The notes: generated by a model from the sequence alone, not told the origin. DNA of 36,966 nt from an uncultured Verrucomicrobiota bacterium (GCA_903848465.1 CAINGK010000030.1:1-36966); one strand, 5' to 3'; counted from the first letter of the stretch, positions 1 through 9,172 are shown. Program-made: numbers and translations.

Positions 1-435
1 CCACCCCTCGCCACCGCTCGCGGCACGCCCCATTGGGGGCTGCTGCGTTCGGCATCGCTACGCTCGCCTCACTCCGCAGCCCCCAATGGGGCGTGCATTG
101 CAAGGCTAAAGCCTTTTACAGAACAGACTTTACACCCCCTGCAGGGGCATGTGCCGGACAATTTCTTTGTCGTGTGCGGCGACCGCCACTGGCAGTACCA
201 CTCGGTGCATCCAAGTGCAGGCGTGCAAGAGTTCAGCGTCGGGCCGGCCAGCAACTCGCATGCGAGCGGCTCTCCCGGTGAGGACAAAACCTACCACAGG
301 TTCCACCGCGTGAAGGGCGGCTTCCTCTGCGTGGAGCTCCGTCCGAACGGTGCGGAAAGCGAGATCGCCTTTCAGCTTCGCGGTGTGGACGGGGCGGTGG
401 GTTATGAGGCGAAGTTTAAAAGACCGGTCGCTTAA
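1..435 (+). CDS. PhoD-like alkaline phosphatase, C-terminal part (5' end missing or disrupted)
   Basis: The last ~95 residues, from about base 148, read like the end of a PhoD-family metallophosphatase. They include VVCGDRHWQYHS, where the GDxH aspartate and histidine are the usual metal ligands, followed by a GPASxSHA segment. Such proteins are secreted phosphodiesterases or phosphatases, common in Planctomycetes and Verrucomicrobia. The frame is open back to base 1, but residues encoded before base ~148 are low-complexity and come from a palindromic repeat, not from phosphatase sequence. Either the gene was cut by the repeat and this is a remnant, or the repeat is inserted in frame. The TAA stop overlaps the stop codon of the convergent beta-helix gene. 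The family call is fairly sure; the status of the gene is not. Confidence 0.55.
   Translation, partial: PPLATARGTPHWGLLRSASLRSPHSAAPNGACIARLKPFTEQTLHPLQGHVPDNFFVVCGDRHWQYHSVHPSAGVQEFSVGPASNSHASGSPGEDKTYHRFHRVKGGFLCVELRPNGAESEIAFQLRGVDGAVGYEAKFKRPVA
23..96. repeat. Palindromic repeat element with 21-bp perfect arms
   Basis: Bases 23-43 and 76-96 are perfect 21-bp inverted repeats, with cores CCCCATTGGGGG and CCCCCAATGGGG, separated by a 32-base loop. A second small hairpin (AAGGCT-AA-AGCCTT, 102-115) and the palindrome CCCCTGCAGGGG (136-147) follow. The block looks like a REP/MITE-type dispersed palindrome. It lies directly before, and in frame with, the phosphatase remnant. Copy number elsewhere in the genome cannot be seen here. 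Confidence 0.6.
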
Positions 436-1298
436 GGTTTGCGCCACTCATTGTCTGATTGCTCCACCTTGGAGTTCTCACGCACCTCAATGTCCTTCGT
501 CTGATGATGGATGAGGCAGTGGGTCACACGGTGGGACTTTCCGGCAAAGCTGAAAGCGGCACCGAGATTGTGATGTGCTTCGCAGTTGGTGTAGGTCGTG
601 ATGCTGTCGTTCACATCGGCCACACCGCCAGCGGATGAGCCGTTCCAGGCGATCTCGGAATCCACGACATCCATCTGCACGGTTTCATGGGCGCTGATGC
701 CTTCGTCGCCGTTGGAAAAGGCCTTCACATTTTCCAAGCGTATGCCAAGGCGGTTACCGTGAATGTTGAAGCCGTCGTTGGCAGCATGCAGCGCGGTGAT
801 GTTCTTCACCGTGAGGTAGGAGCAGGCGATGTTCACACAGCTCGCCAGTCCAGCCGGTGGCAGGTAGATTTTCGCAGAGCCGGGAGTCTTGCCGACAGGC
901 CAACGGAAATAGAGAGAGCCGTCAGATTTGAAACCCATCTGCCCGGGTTGCAGCGCTGAGGGTGCTGCGAAGATGACCTTGCCTTTCTCGCCGGTCTTTT
1001 GTTCGGCGGCGCGATCTCGTACGATGCGGATGGGTGCCTCTTCGATGAACAGCGCGGCACGCTGGACGTCGTCAACGGCCGGATGCTTGTCGAATGGGCC
1101 GCGCGAAGTCCAGACATCGCCCTGCTTTTCCCAGTCGTGGGCAGTCACATCGATACCGAGATCAATGATCATGCCTTTGCCATCAAAGACGGCGGGCTTG
1201 TCAGGGGTGCCACCTTCTTTTAGTGTCAGGGGAGTGCGGCGGATTTCCTGGGCCTGTGTGGTGAAGGCTATGGCCAGAAAGATGAAGAGTCGATGCAT
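432..1298 (-). CDS. Secreted right-handed parallel beta-helix protein
   Basis: This 288-residue protein starts with a signal peptide (MHRLFIFLAIAFTTQAQE). From about residue 150 it shows a regular beta-helix pattern, with rungs such as LTVKNITALHAANDGFNIHG, LENVKAFSNGDEGISAH and VDSEIAWNGSSAGGV. This is the fold of polysaccharide lyases and related carbohydrate-active proteins (Pfam beta_helix/NosD class). No catalytic residues could be assigned. The open frame extends upstream to 1421, but the ATG at 1298 gives the signal peptide and lies 14 bases after the stop of the upstream oxidoreductase gene, so the two are probably co-transcribed. A role in binding or cleaving a polysaccharide outside the cytoplasm is inferred from fold and neighbours. 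Confidence 0.75.
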   Translation of the reverse strand: MHRLFIFLAIAFTTQAQEIRRTPLTLKEGGTPDKPAVFDGKGMIIDLGIDVTAHDWEKQGDVWTSRGPFDKHPAVDDVQRAALFIEEAPIRIVRDRAAEQKTGEKGKVIFAAPSALQPGQMGFKSDGSLYFRWPVGKTPGSAKIYLPPAGLASCVNIACSYLTVKNITALHAANDGFNIHGNRLGIRLENVKAFSNGDEGISAHETVQMDVVDSEIAWNGSSAGGVADVNDSITTYTNCEAHHNLGAAFSFAGKSHRVTHCLIHHQTKDIEVRENSKVEQSDNEWRKP

Positions 1299-1312
1299 GG
1301 GCTTGTTCTTTT

Positions 1313-2677
1313 TTATGCTTTCCAAAGGTCTTCGCCATAGCTCCAGCCATCGCGCACGGGTTCCTTGATCCAGGCATCGAACTCGGGCGCACCTTTGACT
1401 TTCATGTTGGCTGCGTCCCATTCGATGGTTTTACCGGAGCGGATGGCCATCACGCCGGTGTTCACGAGTTCGGTGAGCGGGCAGGCGTAGTCGAAGTGGG
1501 AACCTGCATGCGGAATGGTGCCACGGATCGCGGCGAAGAGCTCGCCGATGGGCTCACCTGCGACAGAGCGCGGCAGCGGCTTGCGGCGCAGGATGTCGAT
1601 GAGGGGCGTCATGCGTTCACGCGGCCAGAGCTGCGGGCTCTGCACGCGCATGCCGTCGGAGAAGAGGGTTTCCTTGCTGCCCTTCATGATCATGCCGTTG
1701 TCTGGCAGGCCCTTTGCCATGCCTGGCAGAGCCTCCGGAAGCAGTCCGCCTTCATACCAATGAATCTGCACGGGCGGCAACTCACCGCGCGCGGCAAAAT
1801 GGAAGATGATGTGTGACTTTGGCGCGGTGAAAGCCTTCAAGTCGCCGGGCTGCTGCTCGACGACTTCGATTTTTTCCGGCATGCCGAGCTGCAGCGTCCA
1901 AAACGATGCATCAAGACAATGGCAGCCGATATCGCCGAGTCCGCCGCAGCCATAGTTCCACCAGCCGCGCCAGAACATCGGCAGGTACTGAGCGCTGTAT
2001 TCGGCCTCTGCGACGGGTCCCTGCCACAGCTTCCAATCCACCTCCTTGGGGGCGGACTCGCCAGTGGGGATCTGGGTGGGAAATTTCTGCGGGAAACCGA
2101 CCTTGCTCACGGGGCGGTCGGTCCAGCAGTGGACTTCGCGCACTTCACCGAGCACGCCAGCTTCGAACCATTCCTTCACCAGGCGGATGCCTTCCCAGCA
2201 GTGGCCTTGATTGCCCATGACGGTCTGCACGCCGTATTTTTTCGCGGCCTTTTGCAGCGTGCGCACCTGCCAGATGTTGTGCGCCAGCGGCTTTTGCACA
2301 AACACATGCTTCTTGGCCTCCATGGCAGCCATCGCGGCGGCGAAATGCGTGTGATCTGGCGTGGAAATGAGGACGGCATCGATCTCGCCGCCCTTCTTGT
2401 CCAGCATCTCGCGGAAGTCGGTGAACTTCGGCACCGTCGGATGCTTCTTGGCCTGCTCAAAGGCGCTGCGGCCACCGAGATCGCGCCAGTCCACATCGCA
2501 GAACGCCACGATCTCTTCGTCATGCGAGGCCTGCACCGCGCCACCACCCATCTGACCGATGCCTACACAGGCGACACGGATTTTCTGCTTTGAGTCGGCT
2601 GCACGCAGAATGTTTGGCCCGGCGAGGGCGCTCAGGGCGGCGGTCTTGAGAAAATGGCGGCGGGGTAACGGAGACAT
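1313..2677 (-). CDS. Gfo/Idh/MocA family oxidoreductase with Tat signal
   Basis: A 454-residue NAD(P)-dependent oxidoreductase. The N-terminus carries a twin-arginine signal (PRRHFLKTAALSALAG). A Rossmann fold follows with GIGQMG at about residues 39-44 and the family's KP motif (VQKPLAHN, K129-P130). The C-terminal half is the usual alpha/beta dimerisation domain. Exported members of this family are very numerous in Verrucomicrobia and Planctomycetes and act on sugars or sugar derivatives; the substrate cannot be told from sequence. The ATG at 2677 was preferred over the GTG directly before it at 2680. It is the first gene of a likely two-gene operon with the beta-helix protein and is divergent from the glycosidase at 2792. 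Confidence 0.9.
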   Translation of the reverse strand: MSPLPRRHFLKTAALSALAGPNILRAADSKQKIRVACVGIGQMGGGAVQASHDEEIVAFCDVDWRDLGGRSAFEQAKKHPTVPKFTDFREMLDKKGGEIDAVLISTPDHTHFAAAMAAMEAKKHVFVQKPLAHNIWQVRTLQKAAKKYGVQTVMGNQGHCWEGIRLVKEWFEAGVLGEVREVHCWTDRPVSKVGFPQKFPTQIPTGESAPKEVDWKLWQGPVAEAEYSAQYLPMFWRGWWNYGCGGLGDIGCHCLDASFWTLQLGMPEKIEVVEQQPGDLKAFTAPKSHIIFHFAARGELPPVQIHWYEGGLLPEALPGMAKGLPDNGMIMKGSKETLFSDGMRVQSPQLWPRERMTPLIDILRRKPLPRSVAGEPIGELFAAIRGTIPHAGSHFDYACPLTELVNTGVMAIRSGKTIEWDAANMKVKGAPEFDAWIKEPVRDGWSYGEDLWKA

Positions 2678-2791
2678 CACATCTTAACGGTGAATTGCTG
2701 GTCAGATTTCAAGCAGTTGCCAAGCACGGCATTTGGAATGGGAGGTTGCCTCATGGCCTTGCTTGTGATCGGATGAGTTCTCCGCCTGTTC

Positions 2792-4500
2792 ATGAAAAAC
2801 TTCACTCTATTTGTTGTCACAGCGATCGTGTGTTTGCACTCCACTCGACTGAGCGCCGAAGAGCCACGGGTGCTGGGGCCGTTTGGGATTGGCAGTTGCC
2901 ATATTAACAATCGATCTGCGCAGGATAATGCGCGGTGGATGCCGCAGATGGAGGCGATCGGACTCAAATACAATCGCTCTGCCCACACGGGGTGGGGGGC
3001 GGTGGAACCGGAGCAGGGGAAATGGCACTGGCAACCGCTGGACGAGCAGCTCGCCTACTATGCCGAACATCATTTTGAGACGGGAGGGATGCTTATCGGC
3101 AACCCCAAATGGAACAGGCTGGACGCACCTGGCAACCTTCCGGTGAACAACCTGGCTGGGTGGTCGGCTTATGTCACAGCGACCGTGCAGCATGCCAAAG
3201 GACAGATCAAATACTGGGAGGTGTGGAATGAGCCGCCGAACTTTACCGGACGTGAGCAGACGCCGGCGGATTACGCCAAAATCGTGGTGGCCGCCTACGA
3301 TGCGGCGAAAGCGGCTGATCCCGAATGCCGCATCGGACTGGCTGCCAAGTCAGCGCATATCAACTACCTGGAGCAGGTGATCAAAGCCGGGGCGAAGGAT
3401 CATTTCGACTACATCACCCTGCATCCGTATGAGATGCTGGACGGCATCGCTGACAATGCTGGGACTGAGGCTGTGTACATGCAGATCGTGCCCACATTGC
3501 GCCGGATGCTGACGGCGCAGAATCCTGCGAAAGCGCAGGTGCCAGTCTTCTTCACCGAGCTGGGATGTGACGTCAAAAAGGGAGCGGACACGCAGGCGCA
3601 TGCATTGATCAAAGCGTACACGATGGGCATGGCCCAGGGCGTTTCCTGCATCCACTGGTTTGAAGGGCGGGACGGTGACAGTGGTCCGCTGGGATTGCTG
3701 GATGAGAAGGGCACGCCGCGTCCGGCTTACACCGCCATGGCGCAGTTGATCCAGCATCTGGGGCAGCATCCGGTGTATCTTGGATGGGTGATGCTGAATG
3801 AGAAGCATTACGGTTTTGTGTTTCAAGGTGCCAAGACCACGATGCTGATTTCTTGGGCGTATCGCGGGGCTTCTGATCGCGTCAGTTTTGGCCAAGCGGT
3901 GGCGTTTTGAATCCGCTCACAGGTGTTGTTAGCAAGGAGGATTGCTATGACCTCACTTCAGCTCCGGTCCTGGTCCTTGATGTTCCCGAAAAATTGCTGA
4001 AGCAGGCGAAACTTAATCAAGCGAAGCCATTGCCGTGGGGTGGTGATTTCAGCCGGGCGAAATCGGTTTCCATCACGATGGGAGATCATCCCGAGGAAAA
4101 GGGACTGCACTCGCGTTCTGGCGATGCCGTGGCGGCTGCGGTGGTGGGCTATGGGGGTTCCGCCCGTGCGGGGAATGTGCCGGGTGGCAATCTGTTCATC
4201 GTTGATCCCGGGTTCCTTTCCTACTCATCGGTTCTCATTGAAATCAGTGTTGTCGTGCGGCGCAATCCGGCGAATGACAATGCGGGCTTCAAGCTGGTCT
4301 ATGAATCCACCGACGGCTTCAAGACCGCAGGCGGCTGGTACACCGTGCCTGACAACAAGGAATGGCACACGGTGCGCTGGCAGGTCAAAGATCCGCAGTT
4401 CGTGAACTACTGGGGCTACAATTTCGCGCTCGTGTCTGATGGCGAAAAGTACAACAAGTACTTCATCCAAAGCGTGACGGTGACAAAGCTGAGCGAGTGA
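2792..4500 (+). pseudogene. Clan GH-A glycoside hydrolase (GH39/GH5-like), frameshifted
   Basis: The first frame (2792-3910) encodes a signal peptide and a TIM-barrel glycosidase with both catalytic glutamates: the acid/base in VWNEPPN (E147) and the nucleophile in FFTELG (E256). It stops at AVAF-TGA. The next frame (3907-4500) continues without its own credible start (TTG) with NPLTGVVSKEDCY and a beta-sandwich C-terminal domain, as expected for the same protein. A fifth T in the run GTTTTG near 3905-3908 would restore one ~569-residue protein (AVAFLNPLTG). So there is a one-base deletion, either real or a sequencing error. If real, the truncated product keeps the whole catalytic barrel. The likely role is an exported glycosidase working with the neighbouring oxidoreductase and beta-helix protein; the substrate is unknown. 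Confidence 0.8.
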
Positions 4501-4646
4501 GCATTTCAGCCAGATTTTCGGGGGCAAGTGATGCTTCCGTCACCTTCTTTCGCCTTAGCGTTTGACCACTGAACGAATGGGCGTCAACAGTCGTGCCCCC
4601 CGGCGTTTTTGAAAGCGCCATCACCCCTAAAAAAACTCGCATACTC

Positions 4647-5258
4647 ATGGAAGCATCCCCTGCCTTTGTCTCCGTCGGCTCCACCGTGCCCGACTTTGAA
4701 ATGGAAACTTATGAACCCACACTGGGAGACTTCGCCAAGGTGTCGCTGGCCGACATCCGCAGCGCAGGCCAGTGGGCCATCCTTGTGTTCTACCCTGCGG
4801 ACTTCACCTTCGTCTGCCCCACCGAACTCGCCGACCTGGCCGAAGAGCACGCGCAATTGGAAAAGCTGGGCGCACGCGTGATCGCCGTGTCCACGGATAC
4901 CAAATTTGCCCACATGATGTGGCGCAACACCGAAGGCCTGCTCAAGAACGTGCGCTACACGCTGGCGGCTGATACCACTGGCGCGGTGAGCCGTCTCTTT
5001 GGCGTGTATGACGCCGCCACCGGCCTCGCCCTGCGCGGCACCTTCATGATCAATCCTGAGGGCCAGCTCGTCTCCTCCGAAGTGAACTTCTACAACGTGG
5101 GCCGCAATGCTGCGGAACTCGTGCGCAAGATGGAAGCGAACGTCCATCTCGTCGCCAACCCCACCGAAGCCTGCCCAGCCAAATGGACACCGGGTGCGAA
5201 GACGCTCAAGCCCGGCAAGGACCTCGTGGGCAACGTGGCCGGCGCTCTCGCCGCTTAA
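4647..5258 (+). CDS. 2-Cys peroxiredoxin (AhpC/TSA family)
   Basis: A 203-residue cytoplasmic thiol peroxidase. The peroxidatic cysteine is C57 in FYPADFTFVCPTEL, and a resolving cysteine lies at C176 in EACPAKW, so it is a typical 2-Cys enzyme of the Prx1/AhpC group that reduces hydrogen peroxide and alkyl hydroperoxides. Length and domain order are normal. The ATG at 4647 was chosen because the fold starts ten residues later; the upstream extension to 4593 is not family-like. It is monocistronic, with a terminator just after the stop. The reductant (AhpF, thioredoxin or other) is not encoded nearby. Confidence 0.93.
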   Translation: MEASPAFVSVGSTVPDFEMETYEPTLGDFAKVSLADIRSAGQWAILVFYPADFTFVCPTELADLAEEHAQLEKLGARVIAVSTDTKFAHMMWRNTEGLLKNVRYTLAADTTGAVSRLFGVYDAATGLALRGTFMINPEGQLVSSEVNFYNVGRNAAELVRKMEANVHLVANPTEACPAKWTPGAKTLKPGKDLVGNVAGALAA

Positions 5259-5280
5259 CCGTTCTCGCGCACTTCTCTCG

Positions 5281-5315
5281 CAGCCTTGTGGACGCTCGAC
5301 CGCAAGGCTGTTTTT
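5281..5315 (+). terminator. Rho-independent terminator after the peroxiredoxin gene
   Basis: The 8-bp stem CAGCCTTG (5281-5288) / CAAGGCTG (5303-5310) is followed by TTTTTA. It sits 23 bases after the peroxiredoxin stop and runs up to the stop codon of the convergent gene. Confidence 0.8.
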
Positions 5316-6867
5316 ATTTCCACAGCTCCCAGTCCCGTTTCCCTTCGAGATACATCAGCCACATCGACGCAGCGGTGATGAGGTGCGCATAGCCGCCGTT
5401 GTCGGCGAATTCGTCCCATGCCACGCCCGGCAGCGCACTCTGGCAGCCGATGCCGGTGGGGATGTAACCGTGCTCTTTGAAAATGTTTTGCCAGGTGCGC
5501 AGCCCGCAGCCGAGTTCGCGTTCGAGCCAGGCCTTCACATCGCTGTGCGGACAGGGTTTGCCGGTGATCTGCTCGACGGCGGCTTTGACCTGATCCGCAA
5601 TCGTCGCGAAGTCTTCGCTATGGGTCATCGCCTGCAAAGCCCAACCGCAGACGGCCATGTTTTGCGGGCCCATGCGTGAGCCGATGGGCAGCGGCTTGCC
5701 ATGCGGGCCTTTGCCCTGGGACGCGTAATGCTCGGGCTTGCCGTCGATGAAATGGAGCGTGGTGAGGTCGAAGCGATTGATGCCCGGCGGCACCGGGCCG
5801 TCATCGCGATAGATCTGCCAGAGAATCGGATGTGTGAAGGCATCGAAGGCCAGCTTCAGCGCCAGGGGGCGCGGGAGGGTGCCATGCTTCGCTACGCCAC
5901 CGTAGTAGAGATACATGTCATCATCCGCGAATGCGAGTGTGCTGTTCTTCTGCCCCGGTTTGAAATCACGCACCGCACGGGTGAAGTGGTTTTCGGTGCA
6001 GAGCTTGGATTCCTTTTCCCACGACTGCACCCGCTGCATCAGCTCGGTGTCGCCATTCGTCAGCGCGCAGGCGGCCATGACATCCAGAATGTTGCCCGTG
6101 CCATGGCGCACACGGCATTCCTGCAGATTCTTTGCGGCCAGCGCGCACTCGGCAGCTAGCTTTTGTTCGGCAGCATCCTTCGATGTGTGCAGCATGACCC
6201 AGGCTTGCTGCACGAGGATGGCCAGATCTTGAGCGAGATGATTGGAACTGCCATGCGACCAGCCGCTCAGGCGGAAATCCGGATTCGGTTTTCCTGCGAA
6301 GGCGTTCGTACACGGGTACCAGGGTCGCTCGGATTTTTTGCCAAGCATGTCCAGGCTGACCGCTGCGCCATCATCCCACCAGTAGGGCACGAAACCGTTT
6401 TCACGGCCTTGCAGCAGCCACTCTTTGCTGGTCTTCCACGCGTCACGCATGTCTTCGCGCACATCGAGTGTCTCGGAGGAAAACAGTTCGGCGCTGTGGT
6501 TCAGCATTTTCAAATAGAATGGCAGCAGCCACTGCACCAGCACTTCCTTGTAGTGTACGTCGCCCGTGGCGCGGTGCGTATTCACCATCGCGTTCGCGAA
6601 CCATGCGCCGTCGTGCATCGTGTCGAGGGCCTCGCCTTCAATAAACTGGTCCGGTTGCCCGCGCTTTTTCCACCACAGGTATTCGTACATCATCCCGCGC
6701 TGCGGCGAGTCATCGCGCTTCATGTGATGAGTCACCGCAAAATCGCAAAGTTCACGGGCGAAAGCGCGCGTTTCATCGGCAGAGAAGGGTTTTAGATCAT
6801 CGGCCGTTGCAAAGGCCGGAAGCAGAAGCAGGAGCAGCAGGGGGCGGAATGACATGATGAAGCTCAT
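5314..6867 (-). CDS. Secreted protein of unknown function, probably alpha-helical toroid
   Basis: About 517 residues with a clear signal peptide (FRPLLLLLLLPAFATADD). The mature part is helix-rich with many aromatic and His/Asp residues (YEYLWWKKRG, YWWDDGAAVSLD, GWSHGSSNHLAQDLAIL). This spacing resembles (alpha/alpha)6-barrel enzymes such as glycoside hydrolases or polysaccharide lyases, but I do not recognise a named family and no catalytic residue is assigned. Two in-frame ATGs at 6867 and 6855 both give a signal peptide; the ORF extends to 7086 without further family-like sequence. It is divergent from the PhoPQ-related hydrolase gene at 6938. A role in extracellular carbohydrate breakdown is inferred from context only. 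Confidence 0.7.
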   Translation of the reverse strand: MSFIMSFRPLLLLLLLPAFATADDLKPFSADETRAFARELCDFAVTHHMKRDDSPQRGMMYEYLWWKKRGQPDQFIEGEALDTMHDGAWFANAMVNTHRATGDVHYKEVLVQWLLPFYLKMLNHSAELFSSETLDVREDMRDAWKTSKEWLLQGRENGFVPYWWDDGAAVSLDMLGKKSERPWYPCTNAFAGKPNPDFRLSGWSHGSSNHLAQDLAILVQQAWVMLHTSKDAAEQKLAAECALAAKNLQECRVRHGTGNILDVMAACALTNGDTELMQRVQSWEKESKLCTENHFTRAVRDFKPGQKNSTLAFADDDMYLYYGGVAKHGTLPRPLALKLAFDAFTHPILWQIYRDDGPVPPGINRFDLTTLHFIDGKPEHYASQGKGPHGKPLPIGSRMGPQNMAVCGWALQAMTHSEDFATIADQVKAAVEQITGKPCPHSDVKAWLERELGCGLRTWQNIFKEHGYIPTGIGCQSALPGVAWDEFADNGGYAHLITAASMWLMYLEGKRDWELWK

Positions 6868-6937
6868 ACGTGAATGAAGCGCGTGCTTTGCACACCAATC
6901 ATGGCAGAAGTGCGCGCCTTGGTCCGTTGAGTGAGGC

Positions 6938-8371
6938 ATGAAATCCGCCGTTCTTCTCGTCGCCTTGGGGTTGTCCATTGTTTCCGCCAGTGCGGACATC
7001 GTCATTGGCAGGTTTGACATGGCGGCAGTGCGTGACACTGCGACGCTGGAAACGAAAGTCATCGCCGACTGGCATCCCAATCCCAAAGATGCTTCAATTC
7101 GTCAAAAGCTCGTCGAGATCACCGTGTGCGAATGGTGGCCGGGGATGAAGGTGCGGCTGCCGGTGACGCTGCTCGCGCCTGCAAGCGGTGTCTGCACCAA
7201 CCTGATCATTGAGAACACCGGACTGCAGTTGAAGCCAGCCGTTGCGACGGGCGCGAAGCTGCGCCTGCTCAAGGAGAATGGTGTTGGACTGGTTTTCATC
7301 GGCATGGTGCCGATTGATGCCATGGAGCCGGTGGGAAAACTTCATCTCATGATGGAAGAGCACTTCATCCAGACCAAGGACACGCGCTACACACCCGCCT
7401 GGATCTGGGGCATCAGCGATATGCGTGCGCTTACTGCGGCCATCGCTGAAAAGGACGTGTTTCAGCCGAAGAAGGTGCTGGCTACTGGAGGCTCGAAGCG
7501 TGGTGTGGCCACGGCAGCGGCGGGCATCGCGGATGATCGCGTGACTGCGATCATGCCGGTCGTTGCGCCGGTGATCGAAAGCCCCGGCGGAACGTATGTT
7601 GAAGGCATGCTGCCGGTGGAGATCACGAAGATGAACGAAGAGTTCATCGCTGCGATGGCCGATCCTGTAGGCCGCGAGAAGCTGTTGGTGCGGCAGAAGG
7701 CACGCTCGGACGAACGCATCACGGTGAAAATGGCGCGTGATGCTGGCTGGAGTGAAGCCGAGATGAAAACCGCGTGCAATGCCGCCTGGGAAGCCTGCCG
7801 CACGACGAACTACCTCGAAGCGCTGAAACAGCGTGGCACCGAAATCTTCTACAACCAGGGCTCCAATGACAACGTCAGCCCCGGTCTTGTCGAGCTTGGC
7901 CGTCTCTTTCCACAATTGCTTGTTCTCATCGTCCCCGGTGGACAGCATGGTGGTGCTAAGGAGGCAGGGTTTGTCAAATCCGTCGGCGGTCTGCCTGAGG
8001 TCGATGAAAATCTCCGTGCCTTTGCACTTCATCATTTCTTCGGCGCACGCCACATGGTGGCACCACCGCAGGTCACCACGATGTGGGACAAGGCAGCGCA
8101 CCGGCTTGCGGTGAAGGTTGTTTTTACCGATCACACTGAGCCTCAGGAAAACACGGTTTGGTGGTCGGTGAACCGCCACCCTGACTACTCCATTGCCATG
8201 GAGTTTGATGCATGGTCTTCAGCGCCGCTGGAAAAAACCGGCGCTGACACATACCGTGGCGAAATCTCCGTCGCGGGTGACGTGAAGACACTCGATGTCA
8301 TCACCGTCCACGCCCAGGAAGAAAGCGGCTCCACACTGACCGTGTCCAGCCCTGAAATCCGTCTTGAGTGA
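6938..8371 (+). CDS. Secreted alpha/beta hydrolase, PhoPQ-activated pathogenicity-related (PqaA-like) family
   Basis: A 477-residue protein with a signal peptide (MKSAVLLVALGLSIVSASAD). The family hallmark ATGGSKRG, with nucleophile S186, is present, followed by AIMPVVAP and late motifs YNQGSNDNVSP and GGQHGG that probably supply the acid and histidine of the triad. The C-terminal ~90 residues look like a small beta domain. PhoPQ_related proteins are exported hydrolases of unknown substrate; in this phylum they are common and probably act as esterases. The start is fixed by the signal peptide, 70 bases from the divergent gene. It converges with the GntR gene with only 5 bases between stops. 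Confidence 0.8.
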   Translation: MKSAVLLVALGLSIVSASADIVIGRFDMAAVRDTATLETKVIADWHPNPKDASIRQKLVEITVCEWWPGMKVRLPVTLLAPASGVCTNLIIENTGLQLKPAVATGAKLRLLKENGVGLVFIGMVPIDAMEPVGKLHLMMEEHFIQTKDTRYTPAWIWGISDMRALTAAIAEKDVFQPKKVLATGGSKRGVATAAAGIADDRVTAIMPVVAPVIESPGGTYVEGMLPVEITKMNEEFIAAMADPVGREKLLVRQKARSDERITVKMARDAGWSEAEMKTACNAAWEACRTTNYLEALKQRGTEIFYNQGSNDNVSPGLVELGRLFPQLLVLIVPGGQHGGAKEAGFVKSVGGLPEVDENLRAFALHHFFGARHMVAPPQVTTMWDKAAHRLAVKVVFTDHTEPQENTVWWSVNRHPDYSIAMEFDAWSSAPLEKTGADTYRGEISVAGDVKTLDVITVHAQEESGSTLTVSSPEIRLE

Positions 8372-8376
8372 GGAAC

Positions 8377-9135
8377 TCAGCGCATGCGGCCCTGGGCAGG
8401 TTTGGGACCTGAAACACCACCAAGTTGATTGCGGAATTCGTACACGTCGCTGCGGTAAAGTGTCTCTTCATACCAGAGGGGGACACCGCCTTCGAGAAAA
8501 CCGGTGGCGATGACCAGCAGGCAGGCGGTGTTTGGCTTGATGCCAAGAGCCAAGGCCTGGGCGGGTGAAGCGTTCACAGCGCGGATGGATTCGTCCGCGC
8601 CTGAGATGGTCAGCCGGCACTTAGTCGTCCAGAAATCGTAGAGAGAGCCTTTGGCATTGCTTTTGGTCATGCCGGTGCAAAAGCGTGCCACGACATGCCT
8701 GCGCTCGTAAATGACGGGCTGCTCATCTGCGAGACGAATGCGTTCAAGGTATAACAAGGACTCATTGGGCTGCACCTTCAGAGCCTGAGATGCTGCTGCT
8801 GGTGCATCGACGGCAGACAGCTTTTGCAGGGCAATGACCTTTGTGCCGGGTTTCTTTCCCGCCGCTTTAGCCTTCTCCGTGAAGCTGACGAGATGCTGGA
8901 GGTCGTAATCCAGCACGCTCTCGCGCACGAAGGTTCCCGCCCCTTGGCGGAACTCCAGCAAGCCGGTCGAGACAAGACTGCTGAGCGCCTTGTTGGCCGT
9001 GGGGCGGCTGGTGTCGAAGCGCTCAGCGATCTCGCGTTCGGTCAAAAACTTCGCGCCGGGCACGAACTGACGGCTGCGGAGGAGTTTGCGCAGTTTTTCG
9101 ATCAGTTGTTCGTGAAAGGAGGCTGTTTTGGCCAC
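8377..9135 (-). CDS. GntR family transcriptional regulator with UTRA domain
   Basis: The N-terminal winged helix (FHEQLIEKLRKLL to TGLLEFRQGAGTFV, with LTEREIAERF and SRPTANKAL as the recognition region) is followed by a UTRA ligand-binding domain (residues ~85-245, with ESLLYLERIRLADEQPVIYE). This is the HutC subfamily of sugar- or metabolite-responsive repressors. The open frame reaches a GTG at 9210, but the extra 25 residues (ELAKPISKLAKP) are only the translation of a twin palindrome that looks like the operator. The GTG at 9135 gives MAKTASFHEQL, a normal GntR N-terminus, and was chosen. It is divergent from deoC and probably controls both genes. The ligand is unknown; a pentose or deoxynucleoside breakdown product is plausible. 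Confidence 0.85.
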   Translation of the reverse strand: MAKTASFHEQLIEKLRKLLRSRQFVPGAKFLTEREIAERFDTSRPTANKALSSLVSTGLLEFRQGAGTFVRESVLDYDLQHLVSFTEKAKAAGKKPGTKVIALQKLSAVDAPAAASQALKVQPNESLLYLERIRLADEQPVIYERRHVVARFCTGMTKSNAKGSLYDFWTTKCRLTISGADESIRAVNASPAQALALGIKPNTACLLVIATGFLEGGVPLWYEETLYRSDVYEFRNQLGGVSGPKPAQGRMR

Positions 9136-9172
9136 AGTGACGATTTTGCGGCCAAATCTGGCTTTGACAAGT

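Noticed and set aside
2677..2988. 103-codon minus-strand frame between the oxidoreductase and glycosidase genes
   Set aside because: It overlaps the glycosidase signal-peptide region and has no recognisable domain.
4501..4646. Possible riboswitch or small RNA before the peroxiredoxin gene
   Set aside because: Only short imperfect inverted repeats are visible; nothing matches a known riboswitch layout.
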